Below, piece by piece: positions 1 to 8,836 of a stretch of 64,000 nt of DNA. Every line of letters starts with the position of its first letter. Positions within the stretch are counted from its first letter, which is position 1. Position numbers and translations under genes: made by a program. The notes below the pieces were generated by a model. The model was not told the DNA's origin, did no database searches, and saw nothing but the letters and a program-made list of their open reading frames with translations. This stretch comes from Flavobacteriaceae bacterium (lineage in GTDB: Bacteria; Bacteroidota; Bacteroidia; Flavobacteriales; Flavobacteriaceae): contig JANQRC010000046.1 in assembly GCA_028284745.1 (NCBI GenBank), positions 46,184 through 110,183 on the forward strand. Reading direction: 5' to 3'.

Positions 1-849
1 AAAATTGGTCTCGGTCTGTTGGCTGTTTACTAACAAGCTGTTGTCTCTGTAGCGCGCACCTACGATGCCCGAAAGCTTTCCATTAGGCGAAACGCCTTCG
101 GCATAGATGCTTCCGCCGAGCAAACTGGCTTCAAGGCCAGCGCCAAACCCTACGGGATTCTTATAGGTGATATCTAAGACTGAAGAAAGCTTATCGCCAT
201 ATTTTGCTTGAAACCCACCTGCGGAGAAATCTACGTTTTGTACAAGGTCTGGGTTGATAAAGCTCAGTCCTTCTTGCTGTCCTGAGCGGATCAAGAATGG
301 ACGGTATACTTCGATCTCGTTCACATAGACGAGATTCTCGTCGTAGTTGCCACCACGTACCGAGTATTGGGTACTGAGCTCGTTATTCGAACTTACGCCA
401 GGCAGTGACTTCAATAAATTTTCAACACCCGCATTGGCGCCCGGGATCAATCGTATGGTCCTTGGTGAAATGTTGGTGATCCCCTGTACGGCTTTCCTTC
501 GGTTGGCGGTCACAACTACTTCACCAATTTGCTCAACTTGAGTGCTCATCACAGGATTCAATTCAAAATCCTCTCCATCGTTCAAACGTACCGATACCGA
601 AACATTTTTGTGCGATATGTGACTGAATATAACGGTGAGTTGTCGCTCTGCAGTCACCGCTATTTCATAAAAACCGTTTTCATTGGTCTGGGTGCCATCA
701 GCTTCAACATTGATGTTAACATCGGGTATCGGGTTGTCGTCGTCGTCTAGAACGACACCTCGTATGGTAGCCGACTGTGCCCAGGCAGCATGTATGCATA
801 TCAAAGAGAAAAAAAGGCCAAGCAAGGCAGGGATCAGCTTTCTGGGCAT
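1..849 (-). CDS. TonB-dependent receptor, N-terminal part (cut by window edge)
   Basis: Reading the minus strand from an ATG at 849 gives 283 codons that run off the left edge. Residues 1-25 form a signal peptide ending in AWA-Q. Residues 27-105 are a carboxypeptidase-regulatory-like beta domain (ATIRGVVLDD start, NENGFYEI). From about 107 the sequence has IGEVVVTANRR and then a plug domain with LLKSLPGV, YSVRGGNYDENLVYVNEIEV and FSAGGFQAKYGDKLSS, all typical of Bacteroidota outer-membrane receptors. The barrel lies outside the window. The start is 9 nt after the stop of the M23 peptidase gene, so both are probably cotranscribed. The substrate cannot be told; no SusD is visible, so this may be an ion or siderophore receptor or one of the non-SusD receptors. 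Confidence 0.9.
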   Translation of the reverse strand, partial: MPRKLIPALLGLFFSLICIHAAWAQSATIRGVVLDDDDNPIPDVNINVEADGTQTNENGFYEIAVTAERQLTVIFSHISHKNVSVSVRLNDGEDFELNPVMSTQVEQIGEVVVTANRRKAVQGITNISPRTIRLIPGANAGVENLLKSLPGVSSNNELSTQYSVRGGNYDENLVYVNEIEVYRPFLIRSGQQEGLSFINPDLVQNVDFSAGGFQAKYGDKLSSVLDITYKNPVGFGAGLEASLLGGSIYAEGVSPNGKLSGIVGARYRDNSLLVNSQQTETNF

Positions 850-858
850 GGTGTTTAT

Positions 859-2559
859 TTATTCTTTCCTAAAAAATGTGCTTGTAAAAGTAGTGCTATT
901 TCCTACATTATCAGTAACGACCATCTCTAAAAGATGTTTTGTGCCTTCTAATCTTTTGTCACTAAAATTATAGGTAAGCATTTTTGTCTTTGGCTCATAT
1001 TCAAAAAGTATCCACATGCCATCGATGGTGCCTTTGTAGGTTTTTATGCCGCTGAGGTCGTCTTGGACCTTGACTCTGAGATAGTTGTAGTTAGACAGCC
1101 ACTTTCCTTCCTTGAAGTTTGCTGGAACGACTGTTGGCGCGACCGTATCTTTTTCTAAGAAGAAGGTGCCGAGCGTCTTCATTCTTGTTGAAAATGTATT
1201 GCCTTTCTTGTAAGTGCGATTATAGCTAGGCTCTCCCTTATTGGTCAAGTTTGCGATGAATAGTTTCTCCTTCTCAGCTTCTGCATGTTTAGAGACATCC
1301 ATAGAGATCGTATAGCGTTTGCGGACAGGAACTGTGATGTCATGAACGTAAAGTGTGTCTCCAGACTTTTTGATGTCTGCATAGAAATTCTCGTAGAATG
1401 TATTCTTAGGGAAGAATACGGAAGCATTGCCCACTTGGTAGAGATTGTCCCTGCCAGCGATGACGAATTTATCGGTGGCGGCCACTTTTTCAGGGTGAAG
1501 GGTTTCCATCTTCTTTCCTTCCACAGGAATTACCAAAGTGGTCATATTTCCGTGAAAGTCCAGTATTTCTATTTTGATGTCGTACGTGTGCCCATCTTGG
1601 AACTCAAAGATTCCGTCATCAGCGTTATCATAGATGCTAAGTACATTGGCAGGAGTTTTAAAAAGGCGCTGAACTCGTTGCTTTTTCTGCTTGTATCTCG
1701 CATAATCGATAAGGGTGTTGATGTAGCGTGTCTCACCAAAGGAAAACGTTTCAAAGTCGTACGAGAACTTAGGATTTCCGTTTAAAAAAGTAGTCACCTT
1801 GTATACGCCATTCTTATTGTAGGCTAGGTCTTGTCGGTCATAGCTATTGATGCCAAAACCTACTTTTCCGGTTGCATAGATCTTATCTGCAACGTAGATT
1901 CCATCTGCATTTGGTTTGAAATTCAATGAGACCAACTTGTTAGATTGGTTTACTTGTGCTTCAGTGTGTAACGGGTAGGCAAAAGCCGCTTGTAACAATG
2001 GTTTGCGACTGTCTTTCACCTCCATGCCAAAAAGAAGTGGATTGATGGGCTTCTCGGTCGAGGTGTCTCGGATCTCGAAATGCAGGTGGGGACCGCCTGA
2101 TCCGCCACTATTGCCGCTGAAGGCAATGACATCACCTTTAGAGAACGTCAATTCATCAGGGGTGGGAAAAAGTTCAAGCTCATAGACTTCCTGAGTATAT
2201 TGTCGCTTTTTCACATAGGCTTCGATCTCTGGGGAAAACTTTTGCAGATGGGCATATACCGAGGTGTATCCGTTGGGGTGCGTAACATAAAGTGCCTTGC
2301 CAAACCCCCAAAGCGAAACCTTGATGCGAGACACATGGCCATCACCGACCGAATAGACCTTCAACCCTTGGCGCTTCTGGGTCTTGATATCGATCCCAGA
2401 ATGAAAATGGTCAGCGCGCAATTCGCCAAATGTGCCCGATAACAACAATGGGATGTCTAACGGATGCCTAAAATCTTGGGGATGGTCTGTCTGTGATGTG
2501 GCGATGCTAGCAATAAGCATCAAGATGCTTGATAAAAGTAGCTTCATTGTCTGCTGCAT
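859..2559 (-). CDS. M23 family (LytM-type) zinc metallopeptidase
   Basis: A 566-aa exported protein with a signal peptide (start at the ATG at 2559 or, equally likely, the ATG at 2547). The M23 peptidase fold sits near the N-terminus: HxxxD at H53-D57 (HSGID), H104 in YAHL and the HLH pair at 158-160 (PHLHFEIRD) supply the zinc ligands and catalytic histidine. Family members cut peptidoglycan cross-links or act as wall-hydrolase regulators. The remaining 380 residues are beta-rich with no recognised domain, which is usual for this Flavobacteriaceae protein. It is followed directly by the TonB receptor gene (9 nt), suggesting one transcript. Confidence 0.9.
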   Translation of the reverse strand: MQQTMKLLLSSILMLIASIATSQTDHPQDFRHPLDIPLLLSGTFGELRADHFHSGIDIKTQKRQGLKVYSVGDGHVSRIKVSLWGFGKALYVTHPNGYTSVYAHLQKFSPEIEAYVKKRQYTQEVYELELFPTPDELTFSKGDVIAFSGNSGGSGGPHLHFEIRDTSTEKPINPLLFGMEVKDSRKPLLQAAFAYPLHTEAQVNQSNKLVSLNFKPNADGIYVADKIYATGKVGFGINSYDRQDLAYNKNGVYKVTTFLNGNPKFSYDFETFSFGETRYINTLIDYARYKQKKQRVQRLFKTPANVLSIYDNADDGIFEFQDGHTYDIKIEILDFHGNMTTLVIPVEGKKMETLHPEKVAATDKFVIAGRDNLYQVGNASVFFPKNTFYENFYADIKKSGDTLYVHDITVPVRKRYTISMDVSKHAEAEKEKLFIANLTNKGEPSYNRTYKKGNTFSTRMKTLGTFFLEKDTVAPTVVPANFKEGKWLSNYNYLRVKVQDDLSGIKTYKGTIDGMWILFEYEPKTKMLTYNFSDKRLEGTKHLLEMVVTDNVGNSTTFTSTFFRKE

Positions 2560-2641
2560 GGTTGCTAAAATAATTCTTTTTGGGAGTGAAGCCCGTTATT
2601 TCATTAAAAAAAATATGAATTGAGAACCTTGTCGAAGCTCT

Positions 2642-2664
2642 CTTTTTGAGAGTATCTCAAAAAG
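2642..2664. repeat. Perfect inverted repeat in divergent intergenic region
   Basis: CTTTTTGAGA at 2642-2651 and TCTCAAAAAG at 2655-2664 form a 10-bp stem with a 3-nt loop. It lies between the divergent M23 and zapB-like genes, just upstream of the promoter at 2677-2707. It could insulate the two transcription units or bind a regulator; no T-tract follows, so a terminator is not certain. Confidence 0.4.
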
Positions 2665-2676
2665 TACGCCAAACAG

Positions 2677-2707
2677 TTGCTAAGTTTGCAAAGGTATCTT
2701 AACTTTG
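2677..2707 (+). promoter_or_regulatory. Bacteroidota-type promoter for zapB-like/zapA
   Basis: TTG at 2677-2679 and TAACTTTG at 2700-2707 (matching TAnnTTTG) are separated by exactly 20 bp, the Bacteroidota sigma-ABfr pattern. The coding start is at 2735, leaving a short leader. Confidence 0.6.
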
Positions 2708-2734
2708 TTATGATACGATATTGAAATTGCTTCT

Positions 2735-3025
2735 ATGAGTGAAGTCTCGCATTTCCTTGATTCGCTAGAAGTTAACCTGTACAAGGTGCTTGAGCAACTT
2801 GAGACATTGAAACAGGAGAACCAACGATTAAAGAGCGAGCTGAATGATTCACAGCAGCGATCAGAGCAACAAAGTGCCGTGATCGCCGATTGGGAAGGAA
2901 AATACGAATCGCTCAAGATGGCAAATTCAATATTGGGCAGTAGCGAAAGCGCCAAACAAGCCAAATTAAAGATAAATACCTTAATACGAGAGATCGACCA
3001 TTGCATTGCGCAGCTCTCAGAATAG
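2735..3025 (+). CDS. Small coiled-coil protein, ZapB-like
   Basis: A 96-aa, almost wholly alpha-helical protein with heptad-like leucines (YKVLEQLETLKQENQRLKSE region, residues 17-36), predicted to be a coiled coil. It lies 15 nt upstream of zapA, behind a good promoter. Position and shape suggest a cell-division accessory factor that works with ZapA at the FtsZ ring, as ZapB does in Gammaproteobacteria. This is inference from synteny and coiled-coil character; primary sequence similarity to E. coli ZapB is not evident. Such genes are often left hypothetical or mislabelled as a phenylalanyl-tRNA synthetase fragment. Confidence 0.7.
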   Translation: MSEVSHFLDSLEVNLYKVLEQLETLKQENQRLKSELNDSQQRSEQQSAVIADWEGKYESLKMANSILGSSESAKQAKLKINTLIREIDHCIAQLSE

Positions 3026-3040
3026 CAGAAAGACAACACA

Positions 3041-3331
3041 ATGGCCGATAAATTGAAAATAAAGCTTTCCATCGCCGATCGGGTGTATCCACTAACGATC
3101 GATGCGACGCAAGAAGAAGGATTGCGCAAGGCCACTAAAAATATAGAGGCCATGATCAAGAAATTCGAGGAAAGTTATGCTGTTCGAGACAAGCAAGATG
3201 TGCTGGCCATGTGCGCACTTCAATTTGCTGCACAAGTTGAACAGCGAGGTATTGACAAGGAAAATGACAATACAGAGTTGGAGGAACGACTGAAGAAGCT
3301 TAATAAACTTCTTGCTTCCACAAACTCGTAA
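3041..3331 (+). CDS. zapA: Cell division protein ZapA
   Basis: A 96-aa protein matching the ZapA family: a short N-terminal beta-rich part (LKIKLSIADRVYPLTI, residues 4-19), then EEGLRKATKNIEAMIKKF and a C-terminal coiled coil. ZapA bundles FtsZ protofilaments at midcell. The helix with DVLAMCALQFAAQ is characteristic of Bacteroidota members. It follows the coiled-coil gene by 15 nt and is followed by a structured RNA region, a zapA-6S RNA order also known from Proteobacteria. Confidence 0.9.
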   Translation: MADKLKIKLSIADRVYPLTIDATQEEGLRKATKNIEAMIKKFEESYAVRDKQDVLAMCALQFAAQVEQRGIDKENDNTELEERLKKLNKLLASTNS

Positions 3332-3362
3332 GATACGTTCTTTAAAATAACATAAGGTTACT

Positions 3363-3533
3363 GCCTACATTGATCGCAACTTGTTTGATAAACTCAACAC
3401 TATACATTTATAAAGGGTGAGTTTAAGCTGCAAAAGCATGCCGTCCTCGAACGGATCCTTGAACAGTTTGTTAGCCCTAATCCTGTTTTTTCGGAGTTTA
3501 TACTAAACTCTTTGGTCAATGTAGGCTTTTTTT
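3363..3533 (+). ncRNA. ssrS: Candidate 6S RNA
   Basis: The 226-nt gap between zapA and rny holds a closed structure about 165 nt long. GCCTACATTGATC (3363-3375) pairs over 13 bp, including one G-U, with GGTCAATGTAGGC (3514-3526), and a run of T follows at 3527-3533 as in an intrinsic terminator. Inside are two further hairpins: AAACTCA with TGAGTTT near 3393-3425, and GAGTTTA-tac-TAAACTC at 3494-3510. Length, long closing stem, open interior and position directly after zapA all fit 6S RNA, the RNA polymerase-binding regulator of stationary phase. Covariation was not tested. Confidence 0.65.
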
Positions 3534-3557
3534 ATTTTACAAATTGAGAATGATACT

Positions 3558-5123
3558 ATGGATATAGTTACTACCGCCGCCGTTGTAGCTGTGATAGGTC
3601 TTGTAATAGGATTTGTCATTGCTAAGATGCTAGAGAAAGGAAATGCCTCGAAAGTATTGGCAAATGCCAAGAAAGACGCCGAAAGCATGATCAAGGATGC
3701 ACAGCGAGAAGGAGAGAGCATAAAGAAAGATAAGATATTCAAAGCGAAAGAACGCTTTTTAGAGTTAAAGGCCGAGCACGAAAAGGAGATCTTGGCAAGA
3801 GACAAGAAGATGGCAGATGCCGAAAAGCGTACACGAGACAAAGAGTCTCAGGTATCTTCAGAGCTTTCGAGAAACAAGAAACTGAATCAACAACTGGAGG
3901 AAAAACTGAAGGATTACGATTTCAGAGCTGAGTTTCTTGAGAAGAAAAAAGCAGAGATTGAAAGACTCCACAGAAGTCAAGTAGAGCAGCTAGAGGTTAT
4001 TTCTGGGCTCTCGGCCGATGATGCCAAAGAACAGCTGATGGAATCGTTAAAATCAGAGGCGAAGAGCGATGCCATGGCATACATCCAGGACAAGATGGAG
4101 GAAGCCAAGCTCACCGCCCAGCAAGAAGCGAAGAAGATCGTGATCAATACCATACAGCGCGTAGGTACCGAAGAGACGATAGACAATTGTGTCTCTGTAT
4201 TCAATTTAGAGTCTGACGATGTAAAAGGACGGATCATTGGTCGTGAAGGCCGTAATATTCGCGCCATCGAAGCGGCTACAGGTGTAGAGATCATTGTAGA
4301 CGATACCCCCGAGGCGATCATCCTTTCATGTTTCGATCCTGTACGTAGGGAAGTGGCGCGTCTCTCATTGCACCGCCTTGTTACTGATGGTCGAATTCAC
4401 CCTGCTCGCATAGAAGAAGTCGTGAAAAAGGTTCGAAAGAGCATAGACCAAGAGATCATTGAAGTAGGAAAACGTACCGTGATAGACCTTGGTATTCATG
4501 GCTTGCACCCAGAGCTTATCAAGACGGTAGGTAGAATGAAGTATCGTTCCTCTTATGGTCAAAACCTGCTGCAGCACTCTCGTGAGGTAGCCAAGCTATG
4601 TGGTATTATGGCCGCTGAACTAGGTCTAAATACAAAGATGGCCAAAAGAGCAGGCCTGTTGCATGATATCGGCAAAGTGCCCGAAGAAGAGATCGAGCTA
4701 CCACACGCAATATTGGGGATGCAGTGGGCAGAGAAATACGGGGAGAAGAAAGAAGTATGCAATGCCATAGGCGCACACCACGACGAGATAGAGATGAAGT
4801 ATTTGATCTCTCCCATCGTACAGGTATGCGATGCGATCTCAGGCGCAAGACCCGGTGCTAGAAGGCAGATCCTAGACAGTTACATTCAGCGACTTAAAGA
4901 TCTTGAAGCCATTGCTTTTGGTTTCAATGGTGTTCAGAAGGCATATGCTATCCAGGCGGGCAGAGAGTTGCGTGTCATCGTAGAAAGCGAAAAAGTGAGT
5001 GATGACATGGCAGCACAGCTTTCTTTCGAGATATCACAAAAGATACAGACCGATATGACCTACCCCGGTCAGGTAAAGGTTACCGTGATACGCGAAACAC
5101 GTGCTGTAAACGTGGCCAAGTAA
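3558..5123 (+). CDS. rny: Ribonuclease Y
   Basis: A 521-aa membrane-anchored endoribonuclease that starts mRNA decay. Order of parts: an N-terminal transmembrane helix (about 5-22), a long charged coiled coil (30-190), a KH RNA-binding domain with [10 protein letters not shown] at 224-233, and an HD metal-dependent phosphohydrolase domain with H340 and the H369-D370 pair (GLLHDIGKV). Length and domain order match the Rny/YmdA family throughout. It sits behind the candidate 6S RNA and ahead of mazG, and a hairpin follows its stop. Confidence 0.97.
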   Translation: MDIVTTAAVVAVIGLVIGFVIAKMLEKGNASKVLANAKKDAESMIKDAQREGESIKKDKIFKAKERFLELKAEHEKEILARDKKMADAEKRTRDKESQVSSELSRNKKLNQQLEEKLKDYDFRAEFLEKKKAEIERLHRSQVEQLEVISGLSADDAKEQLMESLKSEAKSDAMAYIQDKMEEAKLTAQQEAKKIVINTIQRVGTEETIDNCVSVFNLESDDVKGRIIGREGRNIRAIEAATGVEIIVDDTPEAIILSCFDPVRREVARLSLHRLVTDGRIHPARIEEVVKKVRKSIDQEIIEVGKRTVIDLGIHGLHPELIKTVGRMKYRSSYGQNLLQHSREVAKLCGIMAAELGLNTKMAKRAGLLHDIGKVPEEEIELPHAILGMQWAEKYGEKKEVCNAIGAHHDEIEMKYLISPIVQVCDAISGARPGARRQILDSYIQRLKDLEAIAFGFNGVQKAYAIQAGRELRVIVESEKVSDDMAAQLSFEISQKIQTDMTYPGQVKVTVIRETRAVNVAK

Positions 5124-5146
5124 CATGTTGATAGAAACAGAATAGA

Positions 5147-5173
5147 AACGCCCGGCCAATTAGGTCGGGCGTT
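5147..5173 (+). terminator. Hairpin after rny
   Basis: AACGCCCGGCC (5147-5157), a 5-nt loop and GGTCGGGCGTT (5163-5173) form a GC-rich stem 24 nt after the rny stop. The 3' flank is only moderately T-rich (GTGTTCT), so termination may be partial. Confidence 0.6.
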
Positions 5174-5214
5174 GTGTTCTCAACTATTCTTAAAGAAGAT
5201 ACTTATTTCAAAAG

Positions 5215-5991
5215 ATGAAGAATACACGAAAAGAACAGCTCGCGGCTTTTGACAGGCTTCTGACGATCATGGACCAACTTCGCAAGCAATGCCCCTGGGA
5301 CAAGAAGCAGACCCTACAAAGCCTTCGCCATCTCACGATCGAAGAAACCTATGAATTGGGCGATGCTATCTTGGATAATGATCTAGATGAGGTGAAGAGC
5401 GAATTAGGCGACTTGTTGCTACATATCGTATTCTATGCAAAGATCGGTAGCGAGACCAATGATTTTGATATAGCCGATGTTGCCAATGGCATTTGTGAGA
5501 AGCTGATCGATCGCCACCCACATATCTATGGCGATGTAGCCGTGAAGGATGAAGAAGAAGTGAAGCGGAACTGGGAAAACCTAAAACTAAAGGAAGGTAA
5601 GAAAAGCGTTCTGGAAGGTGTTCCGCGTAACCTTCCTGCCTTGGTGAAAGCCAATCGCATACAAGATAAAGTGTCGGGTGTTGGCTTTGATTGGGAAGTG
5701 CCAGAACAAGTTTGGGAAAAACTTCAAGAAGAATTGCAAGAATTTCAAGAGGAAGTAAGGGCGGGCGATGGCGATAAGATCGAAGCCGAATTTGGTGATG
5801 TGCTTTTCTCCATGGTGAACTATGCGCGCTTTTTAGATGTAAACCCAGAGAATGCGCTAGAACGTACTAATAAGAAATTTACCAAACGTTTTCAGTACCT
5901 GGAACAGAAAGCCAAGGCGCTGGGCAAATCCCTCAAAGACATGTCGCTGGCAGAGATGGACGTTTTCTGGGAAGAAGCGAAACAGCTATAA
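5215..5991 (+). CDS. mazG: Nucleoside triphosphate pyrophosphohydrolase MazG
   Basis: A 258-aa protein with two MazG repeats. The N-terminal one has CPWDKKQT (26-33), EETYELGDAI (43-52) and SELGDLLLH, giving the ExxE and ExxD magnesium-binding residues; the second repeat has LQEELQEFQEE and EAEFGDVLFS. MazG hydrolyses NTPs and dNTPs to monophosphates, clearing aberrant nucleotides and, in some bacteria, influencing (p)ppGpp levels. The 3' end overlaps the convergent DUF349 gene by 6 bp, so there is no space for a separate terminator. Confidence 0.95.
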   Translation: MKNTRKEQLAAFDRLLTIMDQLRKQCPWDKKQTLQSLRHLTIEETYELGDAILDNDLDEVKSELGDLLLHIVFYAKIGSETNDFDIADVANGICEKLIDRHPHIYGDVAVKDEEEVKRNWENLKLKEGKKSVLEGVPRNLPALVKANRIQDKVSGVGFDWEVPEQVWEKLQEELQEFQEEVRAGDGDKIEAEFGDVLFSMVNYARFLDVNPENALERTNKKFTKRFQYLEQKAKALGKSLKDMSLAEMDVFWEEAKQL

Positions 5992-7980
5992 GCTCTTCAA
6001 CTTATGAAGCTTAGCCTGCCAAATGGCCAGGGCATTCTTATGTCGTTCTAGATTTTTGTACACCTCTTTTACCAGCGGATTCTCTTCACTGCTGTTCGAA
6101 AAGAACTGAAGATTATTTTCCAGTTGATTGATCTCTCCTTTGGCCTCGTCGATCTTTCTGTTGATGAAGGTTCTTTCTTTTCTCAAGGCGATGTCGTCAT
6201 CTAAGATGCCACTTAAGCGAACATCGTAGCGAATCATCTCAGATTCTGTACGGTCCATTTTCATAGCGGCAAAGAGTCCGTCAAGTGCTTTATTGAATTG
6301 CCCCTCGATATTTCGCTTGTTAAACGGAACTCGGCCTAGGCTCTTCCATTCAGTGATCTTTTGCCTGATGGTTTCTAAGTCAGCATCGTTGTTGCCAGTA
6401 ACTTTAAATTTCTTCAGGTCATCTAGAAAAGCTTTTTTCTTGTCAAAGGCCTCGCTCTCTTCTTTATTTGCCTCATTGCGCTGCGCATGCAGACGGTCAA
6501 AGTAATGGTTGCATGCCGCTTTAAATTCATTCCACACCTTGTCAGAGAACTTTCTCGGTACATGGCCTATCTTCTTCCAATCTTGCTGGATCTTCTTCAT
6601 GGTGGGGGTGGTCGTGCCCCAGTCGTCGCTATCTTTTAGCGATTCGGCAAGCTTTACTAGTTCTAGTTTCTTGTGAAGGTTGGCCTGTTGGTCCTTCTTT
6701 AGGGATTTGTAAAAGGCATTCTTGTTTCTATTGAAACTTCGCACGGACTCTTTGAAGCGGGCCCATGTCTCTTCATTATTTTTTTGTGGCACGCGACCTG
6801 CTTTAAAAAATGATTCGCGAAGTGCCTCGACCTCTCGTATCTTTTTTTGCCATGTGCCATGGGAAGTAACAGTTTCCGAAGCTACCTCCTGTATCTTTCC
6901 TATGATCTCTTGTTTCTTGGCCAGATTTTGTTCGTAGATGGCATCCAGGTTCTTAAGATGGTCTTGACGTTTGTCATGAATTACTTTCGTGGCGGCACTG
7001 AATTGTTGCCAGAGTTCTTCGCGCTGTTCCCTTGCTACGGGGCCGATCTCTTCCTTCCAGATCCGATGCAAGGTTTGCAATTCTCTAAACGCCTTACCAA
7101 GGTCCTCATAAGAATCCAGTGCTTTTGCCTTTTCTATGAGTTTTTGTTTCTCTTCGAGGTTGTGTTTGAAGTCTAGGTCGCGTAAATCGCGATTCAAATG
7201 AAGAAAATCGTAAAAACGCTCTACATGGTGATGGTAGGTACGCCAGACATTGTTGTATTGCATTCTGGGAACCGGACCCGCTTCGCGCCAACGTTGCTGC
7301 AACTCTTTAAAATGCTTGTAGGTGGTGTTTATATTCTCCTCAACACTGATCAATCCCTTCAACTCCTCTATGATCTCAAGTCTGTTGGCTAGGTTCTGTT
7401 TCAGATCTTGTTCTAGTGACTTGTAATGGGCATTGCGCTTCTCTTTGTAATCGTGGTATACGCTGTTGAAGCGCTTCTTGTCATCAGAAGAAAAATAGAA
7501 GTCCGTTTCTTGCCCGCCATTTTCAACGAACTCATGCTTTTTTTCTTCGTATAGTGCTTGATATTTTTGATTGAATTCCTGGCGAATTTCACCTACGTGC
7601 TCCTTGATGGCCTGTATCTTTTCATTCTTCACCAATTTTTCAAACTCGTTTACGAGTTCAAAGAGACTCATGCTGTGGTAGTCTAGCTTTGGAATTTCAT
7701 GGCGCTCTTTTGTGGCTTCGTCCTCGGCGTCCTCGGCAACGGAATTATCTAACTCGTTTACGGCCTCCTCATGCTCTTGCGAAGTCTTTTCTCCTGTTTC
7801 GGGAGCTTCTTCAATGTGAAGTTCTTCTGTTTCTGTTGTGCTTGCCTGAGTAACGGGCTCTTCGGAAGCGGTAGTCTCTTTCGTGGTCTGTTGAGTGTCG
7901 GTTACGGTCTCTTTTGAAGTGGTGCTCTCCTCTTGTTGTCCATCTGCCAGGGGCAGGTTATCGGGGTTCTCTTCTAACAT
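5986..7980 (-). CDS. DUF349 repeat protein with acidic N-terminus
   Basis: A 664-aa protein. Residues 1-95 are Thr/Glu-rich and probably disordered. The rest is a series of charged helical DUF349 units, each with a W-x-x-x-G/x-P-x motif: RWREAGPVPR, IWKEEIGPVAR, FKAGRVPQKN, DWKKIGHVPRK and EWKSLGRVPFN. The C-terminal 70 residues look like a coiled coil. The function of DUF349 proteins is not established. The gene is 97 nt downstream of aroE on the same strand, and its stop overlaps the convergent mazG stop. Confidence 0.85.
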   Translation of the reverse strand: MLEENPDNLPLADGQQEESTTSKETVTDTQQTTKETTASEEPVTQASTTETEELHIEEAPETGEKTSQEHEEAVNELDNSVAEDAEDEATKERHEIPKLDYHSMSLFELVNEFEKLVKNEKIQAIKEHVGEIRQEFNQKYQALYEEKKHEFVENGGQETDFYFSSDDKKRFNSVYHDYKEKRNAHYKSLEQDLKQNLANRLEIIEELKGLISVEENINTTYKHFKELQQRWREAGPVPRMQYNNVWRTYHHHVERFYDFLHLNRDLRDLDFKHNLEEKQKLIEKAKALDSYEDLGKAFRELQTLHRIWKEEIGPVAREQREELWQQFSAATKVIHDKRQDHLKNLDAIYEQNLAKKQEIIGKIQEVASETVTSHGTWQKKIREVEALRESFFKAGRVPQKNNEETWARFKESVRSFNRNKNAFYKSLKKDQQANLHKKLELVKLAESLKDSDDWGTTTPTMKKIQQDWKKIGHVPRKFSDKVWNEFKAACNHYFDRLHAQRNEANKEESEAFDKKKAFLDDLKKFKVTGNNDADLETIRQKITEWKSLGRVPFNKRNIEGQFNKALDGLFAAMKMDRTESEMIRYDVRLSGILDDDIALRKERTFINRKIDEAKGEINQLENNLQFFSNSSEENPLVKEVYKNLERHKNALAIWQAKLHKLKSL

Positions 7981-8077
7981 CCTTCTGCTGGTTACGGTTC
8001 ATCAATGCTTTGTACATCGAAGATACTAACAACAGGGCAAATCGGCAAGGGTTTGAGATATTAAGGGGAAAATCCTG

Positions 8078-8836
8078 TTAGCTGTTCCAGATCTCCCAAG
8101 ACTTCTCGGCTTGGAGCTCTAGCATGCGAAGCCCATTGATGACGATTGCTCCTTTTTCCCTTCCTCTTTTGAGGAATGTTGTCTCGGCCGGATTGTAGAT
8201 CAGGTCATACAATAGATGGCTGTCGGTGATGAATTGATAAGGTAGCTTTGGGCGATCCTCGATATTTGGGAAGGTGCCAAGGGGTGTGCAATTCACGATG
8301 ATCTGATATGAAGCGATGGTATTTTCGTCGAGTGCTGAATAGGTGAGTTGCCCTTCTTTCTTTGTGCGTGACACAAACTGGAACGGAATACCTTCTGTTT
8401 CAAACATGTGTGCCACAGCTTTCGAGGCACCACCTGTTCCTAAGATCAAGGCTTTTTGATGAATGGGCTGTAACAATGGCAGTAATGAGTCTCTAAAACC
8501 GAAGAAGTCGGTATTGTGCCCAATGCGCTTCCCTTCAGAAGTGAATTGAATGGTGTTTACGGCACCGATCGCCTCGGCCAGCGGGCTTAGGTCATCGAGA
8601 TGACCCATTACCTCTTGCTTGTAGGGGATGGTAACGTTCATTCCCCTCAATTCGGGAAATCGCTTCAATTCACCTTCAAGCTCATCAATGTTTTGAATGT
8701 CGAAGTTTCTGTACAGATGGTCATCTAGCGAAAGTTCCTTGAATTTTTGCGTAAAATACCCTTTGGAGAAGGAGTAGCTAATGTTCCTTCCCAAGAGACC
8801 AAAGACCTTACTTGACATCTCGTGTGCGTTTTCCAT
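8078..8836 (-). CDS. aroE: Shikimate dehydrogenase
   Basis: A 252-aa NADP-dependent enzyme converting 3-dehydroshikimate to shikimate in chorismate synthesis. Visible: shikimate site SYSFSK near residue 20, NVTIPYKQ with the catalytic Lys at 73, NTDFFGF with Asp110, the nucleotide-binding GTGGASKA at 133-140, and the C-terminal NGLRMLELQAEKSWEIW. The ATG at 8836 would overlap the upstream DUF368 gene by 29 nt; the ATG at 8818 (MSSKVFGLLG) overlaps by only 11 nt and fits the family start better. It ends a translationally packed group with two DUF368 genes. Confidence 0.93.
   Translation of the reverse strand: MENAHEMSSKVFGLLGRNISYSFSKGYFTQKFKELSLDDHLYRNFDIQNIDELEGELKRFPELRGMNVTIPYKQEVMGHLDDLSPLAEAIGAVNTIQFTSEGKRIGHNTDFFGFRDSLLPLLQPIHQKALILGTGGASKAVAHMFETEGIPFQFVSRTKKEGQLTYSALDENTIASYQIIVNCTPLGTFPNIEDRPKLPYQFITDSHLLYDLIYNPAETTFLKRGREKGAIVINGLRMLELQAEKSWEIWNS

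Noticed and set aside
1285..1785. 166-codon plus-strand open frame
   Set aside because: Antisense to the C-terminal part of the M23 gene with no family features.
2680..3159. 159-codon minus-strand open frame over zapB/zapA
   Set aside because: Ser/Cys/Leu-rich shadow of the coiled-coil genes; it also covers the promoter at 2677-2707.
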